From Perkinsus olseni (lineage: Eukaryota; Perkinsozoa; Perkinsida): DNA of 64,000 nt. Positions 33,242-43,900 of the stretch are shown here, one piece after another; position 1 is the stretch's first letter; each line of letters starts with the position of its first letter. The notes beneath the pieces are model-generated. The model ran no database searches. It was not told the origin of the DNA and saw only the letters and a list, made by a program, of their open reading frames with translations. The DNA is taken from contig JABANN010000012.1 in assembly GCA_013115125.1 (NCBI GenBank), positions 62,001 to 126,000 on the forward strand, written 5' to 3'. The translations under genes and the position numbers were made by a program.

Positions 33242-35026
33242 CTATTTGCCTCGATGGTAAATCTTTGATGTTAATCCTTCAATAATTCTCCGCAGTCCAG
33301 GGTTGGATATGCCTTGTGATAGACGGTCGATCTTGGCCTTCTCCTCCTCTTCAAACCTGAGACCATTAAGGAGCACTAAGAGTTCCATGCCCATGATTCA
33401 ATAATTTTACCTCTCGAAAGCCTGCTTAACGCCAGACTTAGTGAAAATAGACTTGACCTCGGCCACCTCTTCCTCTGCGGAAACAAGCGTGAACGACGAG
33501 CCTCTCAGGCGCATACTCACCAGTCTTGCTTCTCTTCTGATATAATTCATTTAATCGACTGAGCAAGGCTTTACTCTGACCTAAACACAGTACGATAAAC
33601 TTGACCTCTGCCCTGCTGCAACCCCACATGAGCCCTCCGTCTCCAACAACTCTCTAGCCTTGAGGAAAACGTACGAGCACTTGCTCTCGCTGATATCAGT
33701 GCCAACCTGATGGTGGTCGTGACACTCTCTGCCTAGGACCTCCATGACTACCTTCCCGATGACCTTCGGGTCAGCAAAAACATCCAGTATGTCGTCTTGT
33801 GCTTGAAAGTAGTTGCCAAGGGTGATGCAGGCCTGACAGCTGACGGGTTGCGAGAGGACCATGTCGCCACAAGGTGGACCTCTTTAGTCCGCTGATAATC
33901 TGGGTCATCCTTAGGGAACCGTGCCATGGCCATTCCCAACGCAACTGGTAGCCAGAAGGAGTAGTAGGCCGTCTTGTAAGCTGTTATGGCCCAGTATCTA
34001 AGCTCGATCATGAGCACCCACGGCCTGCAGCCCTCTAAGACCTCTCCATAGTGTACCGCGACAAGTCCACAGTGACATCCTCCGGACGAACTGAGTTGAG
34101 GTCAAGATGCTGACCAACGATCGTCCGAAGTGTTATATCGTGACAAAGTCGCATAACCTGAGAAGGGGGGCCGTCCAAGGCGTCGCAGTCCCGCCAACCT
34201 ACCGAGAGTTTGATCTCGGGATCGAAAGTAGTAGCTTCAATTAGGAGGGTATAAACGGCATTTTCTATGAACACAACGTCATTGAGTGAGTTGGGCATGG
34301 AGACCTCCGGCAACTTGTACCAGCAAGTACTGAAGGAGAGGCAACACTCATCGCGTGATGATGAAGCATCGTCCCGTACCTCCCCCGACGGGTCTCAGAC
34401 TGATCCATGACGTCGTCGAACATGAGGAAACTGGCTTGCAAAAATTCAACACCCCAGCCGATGGTGATGGCATCCTTAACATGGTCACAAAACTCTCCGC
34501 AAAGAGCCACGTATCTTTTACACCGAGAGTTGCCAGGATCGAGCTAAGATTCGCCTTACGTTGCCACCACAGTCATGCCTCTGGTCATCTTGCCTCCCAA
34601 ACAGTTGTAATTTATGCACTTCTCAAAATAATTACAAACCTGTCAAAAAATTATCAGGGCTTGGCTCGACGTAATACCACAACATGACCGCAAAATCGGG
34701 ACACCTACACCAACATGAACGTCATCATCAGCGCCAAGGCCACCCTCCGTCAAATAAGAGCCGATGCCCCGTAAAACGGTATCCCGAACCTGGTCAGAGG
34801 AAATCAGAGGACTCCCATTCTGGCCACGTAGTACTCCAGGATAAGCATCTAAAAACATCTGCCGCGTCGAGTCAGCATGCACAGGGGAAAACAGTGCCGC
34901 CGCTGCCGTTGCTGTTACCATAATCAAGCTGCTGATACCAGCTTGCATGCTCATCGCTGGTACCAACTCTAACCCGAATCCCCGTTCGATGGCCCCGCGA
35001 CACTTCCCTTCATGAGAACTCAACAC
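33242..35026 (-). CDS. Farnesyl/geranylgeranyl diphosphate synthase (trans-polyprenyl synthase), multi-exon
   Basis: All family blocks are present on the minus strand: YFEKCINYNCLGGKMTRGM, VEFLQASFLMFDDVMDQSET (first Asp-rich motif DDVMD), LLDLNSVRPEDV-like region (GQHLDLN), YKTAYYSFWLPVALGMAMA, YFQAQDDILDVFADPKVIG (second Asp-rich motif QDDILD), GTDISESKCSYVFLKA, and the C-terminal exon KAKIDRLSQGISNPGLRRII ending SKIYHRGK and a stop at 33242. It condenses DMAPP/GPP with IPP to make C15 or C20 prenyl diphosphates. The N-terminal exon carries a hydrophobic Ala-rich stretch (MQAGISSLIMVTATAAAALF, then SPVHADS) like a signal peptide. The start is 35026, or the inner Met at 34954. One 45-nt intron was verified after VVAT. 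At the fifth residue before DDVMD there is Ser instead of an aromatic residue. Confidence 0.88.
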
Positions 35027-35152
35027 TACAGCTTGCTAGAGGGTGGCTGCTCAGTCTGGCGCTGAGATCAGCAGGGGTGATAATAGTGAAGGGAGTAGTG
35101 TTACATAGTATGATAACAGCAGCAAAGAGAGACGTCAGCTGTCATTAACCAC

Positions 35153-37477
35153 TCAAGAACGTCGACGGGACTTTCGCTCATCCTCACGGTCGTCTGAGAA
35201 GACAACGATAGACAACAACAGTAGCCATCTGAGTTCATTAGCACCTCCACGAGATCTCTTGCTTGACTGTGACTTCTGCTGCTGCTGGGGTTCATCATCG
35301 TCATCCAAGAGGCCCGACAGTCCGAATTGGTCCTGGACTCCAGCCGCTTCGAACTGCACCGGTGCTTGTCGTTGGTACACCTGAAGATCCCCTGTGACCC
35401 ACGAGCAGCAGCCGTAGACCCGCCTTACCGCTGCAGCACTGTTGCTGCTGCCACCAGCCTTCTCCTCGGCCCGGTCGTACTCCTCACGGGCCTGTTCTAG
35501 ACGCTTAGCGTCATATTGATAGATCTTGTTAGCCGAGGATCGATCTGATCGCACGCCCGGACAGCGATGAACAACCACACACCGGCGTCACACTGGCGCG
35601 TCACATCAGCAGCAGCGCCGTCCCCCCGCCTACCCGCGAAGAGCCTGGTATCATACACGTTATTGGCACCATCATCATAGAACCCAGAATCCAGACCCCC
35701 ACTCTGGTTAAAGAGCCGGGCATCGTACTGCCCTTCACCCTTCGAGCTCGGTTGGACCTGATCACAGCACCGATCGCCACCCACCAGCGATAACGAGAAG
35801 CATTGCCTGTTTGCCCAGGGCGATGAGCTCGGAGATGTCCCGTTCCTCGTCCCTGTCTCGGCCCTGTTTGTTGCGTCCAGCCTTCTCCATACGGTGCTCC
35901 CGCAGAGTCTCTCGCATGACCTCAGCACGAGCCTCGTCCTGCTTCCGGTAGTCTACCACAACACACTCGTCACACACCGCTGCAGTGGTGACCCTACCCT
36001 CAACTTCCTCCCGGCCACTTCTGCCACCAGCAAAGGCGTTGGTGCGGGACCTCCGTGCCTTGGCTGCCAAGTCACGAAGCTTCTGCTCCTCACTCTCCTG
36101 AAGGGTTCCGAGATCTCCATCGGTATTCCAACCAGGGTTGCGGGTACTTGTTCGCGTGTTGCCTTCTGCTTGGCCAGCTCATTCCGGATCCTGATCTCCT
36201 GTCTAGCCTTAGTCTCTGCGATATAGAGATCCTCAGCGAACTGTGCATGCCTCTCGGAGACCGTCACATCCTAATAACACATCAGCAACGATTTGGAGAC
36301 TCCAAACGAACTCTCCCAAAGTCGGCGCGCTCCTAATGGCAGCTTACAGTACCGGATAACCCACTCATGGGGGAGAGTCAGCTACGAGATAGAGAGTGGG
36401 CGTTAGTTTAGGTAGAGGGACAAAGAACATACCCTTGACCTCAGCTGTCCCAACGCCTACCACAGTTGGAAGCCTCCCGTGTCCCAACTACTACCTGCAA
36501 ACCTCTGCCATCCGCAGCAATACGCTTATCCAAAGGGATGACATAACCCTTAGCGTTCTTCCAGTTACTCACGCACGGTGGAATCTTCCACATCTGATCG
36601 ACGCAAGAGGATTAACGCTGCCTAACGATGATCGTGGTGTGGGTCCTACGGCCTGGTCCTCCTTCGTCAACTTTTTTGGAGGAGATCGTAGCACGGGCGG
36701 CGGGGGCTCGCTAGGGGCTGAAGGGGAGCAGAAGGCAATCAGCAGCACTGCTGATTCAGTCCGGTATCGACGAAGTCAGTCCAGACGTTCTATTAAGAGC
36801 GCCAGTGATCCCTATTACGGGCAGGAACTTTGTGATGGCGGAACTTCGGTGGCTCCATGGGGTCCTTCTGGACCTCGACCACCTTGATGACCCTCTGCTT
36901 GATGTTAGGGTTACGACCAGGAGCGTCCTTACTCGGAGTGTACCTGACAGGACCACCACCCCATACACATATCCGAAAATCCGTTGCCTCGCTATAAAAA
37001 CGCCTGCATCGTGGCTACTGCTGTGAACTGGTTTGTAGGCGACGCTTGCTAGGGAACGCTAGGTTCGCCAGAGAACGCACTCGCAAGGATACCCTCATTC
37101 CTTCTGTCAGTATTACCGTAGATACTGAGCATTGGCCAGTTTCCTCTGAGCATCGTTGGCTCCCGATAGATGCTGTCTGGTCGTATCAGCCTGTCCGATG
37201 CGTTGGGCCAGGACAGCTGAGAGACGGCCATTCCCTCACAGCCCACGACCGCCCTCCTCCCTTATCACCTTCCAGAGCACTGCGAGTATCATCCGTATTT
37301 TTCTTCAGCTCTAGAGCATCGGGCCTGTCCAGACTGGTCTCAGGAGTCCATCGCTCCTTGAGGTCGCCTAAGGGTGAAGATACCCTCATACGGGAGGTCA
37401 GGGCTATTACCAGGTTTATGCTGGTGTCGTGCCAAGGCCTGCTTGATGGAGTTGTCAGACGCTCTTACTATAGACAT
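35153..37477 (-). CDS. SNW1: SNW1/SKIP/Prp45 splicing factor, multi-exon
   Basis: Diagnostic SNW blocks in order on the minus strand: [20 protein letters not shown] with [41 protein letters not shown] with [33 protein letters not shown], then [20 protein letters not shown] with [13 protein letters not shown], which is nearly invariant across eukaryotes. [48 protein letters not shown] and APVQFEA...DQFGL follow. A last 51-nt intron joins KRSRG to [13 protein letters not shown] and the stop. The protein is an intrinsically disordered component of the activated spliceosome and a transcription coregulator. The extreme N-terminus upstream of about 37,390 is not secure; the start given is the best in-frame Met seen. 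Confidence 0.88.
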
Positions 37478-37998
37478 AGTGGAACAGAATGACGCCGCGT
37501 TGCTGGTTGGAGGGAAGAGGCAAGGTTCGTCGATTACAATGGCGTGCGCGATTGATCAGCGCAGTTTGCGCACGACGTGCAGGTGCCAAAATCCTGTCGA
37601 GTCGATCATCACACTAGAGGTCTCATAGGCTGCGCTACGTAGTCATAGCCCTCTTGCTCTCCTTGCCAAGTATCGCTTCTCGTGGCGTTGACGGCTGGGC
37701 TGTATTCCTGGCTATCAAACGAGGGAGGTGCCAGTCCGAACAACCACGCGCTGATGGTTTCCGTGACCCCGGGTGAGTGAACAGCAGAAGTAGTCTCTAC
37801 GTATCAGGCATAACTCACAGGATAGGTTATGGATGGAGAAGAGCATACGGAAAAGATGCTCTTGTACGCATTCTTCGCTGTGCGCTGGGAACGGAGACAC
37901 CCTCAAGCCGCGCGGCCGTGCTGGCGTCCAAATCTGCACTACCGTACTGCAGGGATTTTGTATCATTCCCTTCCAGAGCTGTGGAAAGCAGCGTTCTA
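37478..37998. promoter_or_regulatory. Divergent intergenic region between SNW1 and the calcium channel
   Basis: About 500 bases separate two divergent genes, so both promoters should lie here, perhaps with a small 5' exon of SNW1: one minus-strand frame (WLFGLAPPSFDSQEYSPAV) is open near 37,650-37,740. No TATA box or other element is recognisable. Confidence 0.35.
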
Positions 37999-40900
37999 AT
38001 GAGTGTCGTCCCTGGCGGCCAGAACGAGGAGGGGGAGGACCACCATCCACCACCACCACCTCATCATCATCGGGCTTCGATTGCCGACTCTTTAACAAGC
38101 TCGCGGAGAGGATCTTATGCCATGCAAAAAGTCCACTACCACTTCGAGCTCCTCGGACAGACAGTATCGTGCGAGAAGACTATTGACCCGTACGGAATCT
38201 ACCATCAAGTACTGGTGGAGACTGGAGGGAAGCGGAAACGCCTTTGCGAGAACAGCTGCCTAATCTTCCCCATTCATAACAAGTTCAGACTGTTCACGAT
38301 ATGGTTGGTAGAATGGAAGTGGTTTCAGAGGTAGTAACTAAGGGTAATCAAGGATACCATGGCGATGCACACGATAATTACGGAAACGACAGTAGTGGCA
38401 GCCCACGGTGAGTTTAGGTTCATTCTGTCCCTCATCGTGCTGAACTCCATACTAATCGCCATAGAGGATAAGAGGGACCCTGACAACCGTCGGAATGAGG
38501 TCATTAGACTCCACGCTCTCTAAGCCTTTACTAATCATGATCAGATCGGTGCGACTGCCGACTCCTTCCTGTTGGCACTCTTCACGGCCGAGTGCCTGCT
38601 GAAGATAGTAGCCTGGGGCCTTATCCGAGAGAAGTCCACATACTTGACAGACGGATGGAACTGGCTAGACTTTATAGTGGTCGTCACTGGCCTCCTCTCT
38701 GTCGTTGATCTCGGCGGCGACACTGACCTCAGCGTTTTGAGGGTCTTCAGAGTCCTCAGGCCATTGAGGAGTTTGACTGTGCTCAAGGAGATGAGAGTAA
38801 TATCATCAGGGGAATGAACGCGTGGATTTCACACGGCTGATTGGTTGCGGTCGTTCTCTCGTATCGTGTCAAGTGCGAAGCGAAACACTACAGTAGGGGT
38901 TCTACAAGTTCCACTCTGCAAAAGCGACTATACCGATCGAAGCGTCGCGCACGATGTTCGTCCCTCTTCCGAGCTTTCGTGAGCTGGTGGTTCTCATCAG
39001 TTACTAGTTAACACGGTCTTGCTCTCCATACCACGCCTGGCTAATGTGGCTGGCACGGCTGTGTTCATCCTGTTGGTGTTCGGTATACTGGGGACTAACT
39101 TCTGGGGTGGAGTGCTGGAGCGAAGGTAGTAGTGTTGGGGAAGGAGTGGTATTGGTGGTAATGACCTGACTCCAGATGCCGATTGACCCCTCATCCTCTG
39201 CTGGTGAATGTAGCGACAGGAGCGGTGCAGGACACCCTGCCGGCCTCTGGGTCCTCTCTAGAGTACTGCTGGCAATGGGAGGTTGATCCAACACAGAGCA
39301 GGTAGGCTTGGGTGTGGTCCATGAGTTGAGCCGCCGTGATCACTCAGGCTGTGCGGAGGCCGCTACTCTTGCTACCCCGGTACCTATTGTGGCTCCAACT
39401 ACGTGGAAGACCAGACTGAGTCCCTTCGTCCGGTGTTCACGATTAACGGCACTGCCCTTGCAGAAGGGAGGATGGGATACCCGTGGTAAGCTTCCTAAAC
39501 TCTGCTGCGGCCTGCCAAGCTGTGGGCGAGTGTGGCCTCGGGAAGGGGTTTCCGTAGGTGTGAGAGTACCGTGGACCCGACTGACTCAGCAGACTTCAAC
39601 TTCCGCATCACGCGTTTCGACAACCTCCTAGGAGCTGCTCTCACCGTCTTCCAATCGATCACTCTGGAAGGATGGACGGATGTTATGTAAGGCATTGGGG
39701 ATGATGGCTGCGGACTCACTGCACTTCGACACGAAAGGGTTATTCCGAAACCAGTACCGCGTGGTGTGGGGACCAGGATTCGAACCCACTACCTCACGGT
39801 GGGGTAGTGCTCTCTTCAACTGAGGCTCTATGTGTGTGTTTCGCGACTGCCGCTAAGTGATCAAGTGATCGCTGTGGAGGGTGGTTTGCCGCGATGGCTC
39901 GGTTGGGTTTGTGTAGGTACCTGCTGCAGGACAGCCACTCGGACTGGTTCGCCTCCGCCTACTTCGTCATGCTGATCATAGTGGGCTCCTTCTTCCTCCT
40001 CAACGTGGCCCTCGCTGTTGTATGGGATGCTTTCATGTCGACTGATGAAGAGAACAGACTGGCTGAGAAGAAGAGGCTGAAGCAGGAGGCCAAGAAGGCT
40101 TCCAGGAGGGTGACATCTCATTAGACCGATCGAAGCGCTCCGCGGACTGTTGTGCGCAACGTGTGTCAGGCTTCTCGGGTGAGCGATGTCGATCGGGCTC
40201 TACTCGATAAGACTGTTGCGGAAAAGAAACGGACCTTCTATACGAAGAAACCGGACGGTGCAGCAGGATCGGCAATGACTGTGATGAGGATGATAGAGGC
40301 GGAGGATACTTCCCATCCCTTCATTGCTAAGGTGGTTGCGCTTGGTGTGGTACGGCAGCTTGATCTAACGCACGTGACCAGATACGATATTTGGTGATTT
40401 CGGAATGGTTTGTGAACATCATCATGTTCTTCATCACAGCCAACGTGGTGGTGATGATGTTTGACTCTTACCCTCCTCCCCCATACAGACTCACTAAGAT
40501 AGTCACAGTCCTCAACCAAGTAGGGAAGAGGGCTCAAGCACCTACCCGAACACCCCTGTGTCTTCTCAGGTTTTTACAGTAGTTTTCCTGGTGGAGTTTG
40601 TGCTGCTCCACATCGCGCTGGGTAAGGCCTGCAAGCCTCAGCGTCGGCAGGAGCGAGATGATCTCAGGTCCTCGACAGTACTGGAGCAAACTCGCCACAG
40701 CATTCGATGGCTTTATCGTTATCACGTCCATCTTGGAGCTTCTACTTGCCAACGGTTCGTCTGTGATGATGGCCCTCAGGGGCTTCCGCCTCCTAAGGAT
40801 CTTCAAACTTGCGAAGAAGTGAGATGGCTCCCTTGCAGGAGGGGATGTCGCCGGCACTCGTTTGTCAGGTGGACTTCGTTTCGGGTTCTCTTGAAGTCCA

Positions 40901-43900
40901 TCGTCCATACGGTGAACTCTATGGGCAACTTCTGTATACTACTCGGTCTGATGATGTTCGTCTTCACGCTGATGGGCATGAGCCTCTTCGCAACGAAGCT
41001 CAGGATGGATGATGAGGGGAGGAAGATACCTGACGATCTGCTGGCACCCTGGCCGAAGAATCAGTGTCCTGGTAAGGACATCAGCGCTGTGTTGGTGATG
41101 GAACTCTATTACCGAATCAGGAGGCGGCTACGACTGCGTCCCTCGATCGCACTTCGACACTCTGCTGTGGTCCTTCATTACGGTCTTCCAGATCCTCACA
41201 GGTGGGACTACCTTTCTTCTCTTCCCTTCCTGCTTCTAGGGTACCTCCCCTTTGTCAGGCGAGAACTGGAACACTGTGATGTACGACGCAGTGCTGGCTG
41301 TGGGCTGGGGCGCGGTATTATTCTTCATCGCTCTCGTTATTTTCGGCCAGAGTGTTATACTCAATCTCTTCCTAGCTATCCTGATGAGCAAGTTCGAGGA
41401 GAGCTCCGCGGCCATCAGGTGAGGAGCATGCCGTCAGGCGGCAGGAGAGCTCTCCCTTAGGGAACAGGAGGTGGCGAGAGCTAGATCTCGGTCCCAGCTA
41501 TCAGCGCTACTGCGGGAGAGGAAGAAGATGGCTGGTGGGCTCCGTTTTGATGAGGTCCTCAGCCCGGACTCTCCACAGGATAGCCCGTCGCCGAGGTGAG
41601 CGTGCCTAAGACGTCTGTAGAAAAGATAACGACGACTGGCCTTCAGGACAGTGGCAGTCCGCAGCTTTGTAGGGAAGCATGCTGAGGGTAGTCCGACCTA
41701 CAAGGAAGTCTTGGAGGCCTCGAAGGCTGACGATCCCGATGGTGGTGGTGGTGGTGGTGGTGGTGGTGGTGGTGCTGAACCCCGCGCAGTGGAAGAGCCA
41801 GTACAACCAGGCATGATCCGCCATGGCAACAGCGTAGTTGTATCGGATGCTCCGACGGTCCTTAGAACAACCGAGGAATCCGCGGACAGCTTACGTTCGT
41901 CCGAGGAGCAGTCTAGTAGCGGTCCACAGCAGCTGCGTACCCGGGAGCCCTGGCCGAGGGACCACTCCATGCTGCTGTTCAGTCGTGAGAGCCCAGTGCG
42001 GCAGGTGTGCAGTAGGATCGCCGAGGACCCCCTCTTCGACAACTTCATCATAGCCTGTATTGCGATATCCTCAGCCTTCATGGCCTTGGACAGCCCTCTG
42101 CTGGACCCCGGCTCAGGCTTGGCCCAGTTCCTTGATATTATGAATACCCTATTCTCTCTTATCTTTCTGGTAGAGATGCTCATCAAGTGGGTTGCCTTCG
42201 GCGTGGTCTTCAACAAAGGGGCCTACTGGCGCAATTCCTGGAACGTCCTCGATGGTATCGTGGTCATCGTCTCCATGGTGGACCTCCTACCTATGCTGCC
42301 TGACATATCGGTACTCAAGACCCTGAGGATGCTCCGAGCCTTGAGGCCCCTCAGGGTCATCTCCCGGAACCCCAACCTTCGTTTGGTCGTCAACACGCTA
42401 TTCAGGCTCCTACCGGAGCTGTGCAACTTGCTTATCGTCGGAGGCCTTTTCTTCCTTATCTTCGGTCTCTTTGGGCTCTCCTACTTCAAGGGGAAGTTCT
42501 ACACCTGCCAGGTGAGCTGCCTTCGAGTTTACCAGTCATTCTATTCTGTCCCAGTTGAGACGCCTCCGTCATCAGGTTGGCGACCCGAGTACGATGGAGG
42601 TTATTGAGTGGCAGTATGAAGATCGCCAGAGTGTTCTGACCACTCCGATGTGCCTCAACCAGGCCACTGGGAACCTCCTGCTCCCCAGCGTAGGTCCACC
42701 ACTGCCGCGACCCTCCGAGGCTGTGCACTTCAGGGGTCGTTGGGCTCCTCCGCAGACAGTACTGCATCATCATCGCTCTGCCCGGACGGCATGCCTTGGT
42801 CCAGAACCACCCCCGATACGCCAGTCTGTGTGGCCTCTTGTGCTTCGGGAGCCGACAGGTGAAGCCTCACGAGCGCAGCTGATCGGATAGGTTGACGTAT
42901 CAGGTCGGATGCCTGCCCGCCTCCTCTGTCCCTCGACACTTACCCCGACATCTGCAGCCTCCATCCTGACTCCGTTCGTCCACCGAGGTAGCGTCTCTGA
43001 CACGGTACCCTTGTGATACACCACGCCTCCTGCTTTAGCCCTTCCTTCGACGGGCCCAGTCAGCTACGGACCGCTGCGAACATCGGAGGGCCTGAGTGGC
43101 ATGCTTCGATGGACAAGAGTGTGATGCCGTGTGACAGATGCAGCGCCCGGTTCTGCACGGGCTCGCTCCAGCCCAGCGAGGAAAGAGTAGGGTTCCTTGC
43201 ATGTTGCCGTATCTTGATATCGTGTGTGGTGCCAGAGTGAGGCCTGCCGGTACGAGTGTGAGAATCATCCCTATTACTGCGCGGATGTCTGCACTGGGGA
43301 CGCCTTGGGAGGTAAGGCCCTGGGCTATCACGAGCCAGCGACCCCCGTTGAGGTTCTACTCCCGCGTCTCGTGAGAATCAATACGGTGGTCCCTCAGGTG
43401 GCGACTGTTCGGCGTGTCTGGAGGCCTGTGTATCGGCGTGTGAATGCCCACACTTCTGCAAACCACTCATAAAAGATGCCGCTAACTGTGTGGAACAGGG
43501 TGGACAGTGGTAAGGCGCACCGTCGTGCTTCGCTCCGCTTCTTCCTATTTGCCATTTTTATAAGCGCGGGAATTTATGAGGAGGCCTGATGTATCCACTT
43601 CTGTTTCAGGTTGAATCTACATCAACATTTCGATAACATCGCGGTCTCCATGATGACGCTGTTCGAGATCTCGACCACCGAAGGTACCCAGCCTCCCTGT
43701 CTCTTCTAAGGGGGCAACAGTCCCGGTCTTTCCTTCCGTTGTTGCAGGTTGGGTTGATGTGATGTATGCCGGTACTGATGCCACCGAAGTCTATGGGCAG
43801 CCGCAGAGGGACCATGCTGAGCTCTGGGGGCTCTTCTTCGTTTTGTTCATGCTGGTGAGCAGCTCGCTGGCCTCTACATCACTACGGCGATGGTCCTTCA

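Noticed and set aside
36396-36887. 163-codon plus frame as a gene
   Set aside because: It is antisense to exons of SNW1, whose nearly invariant [16 protein letters not shown] block lies on the opposite strand.
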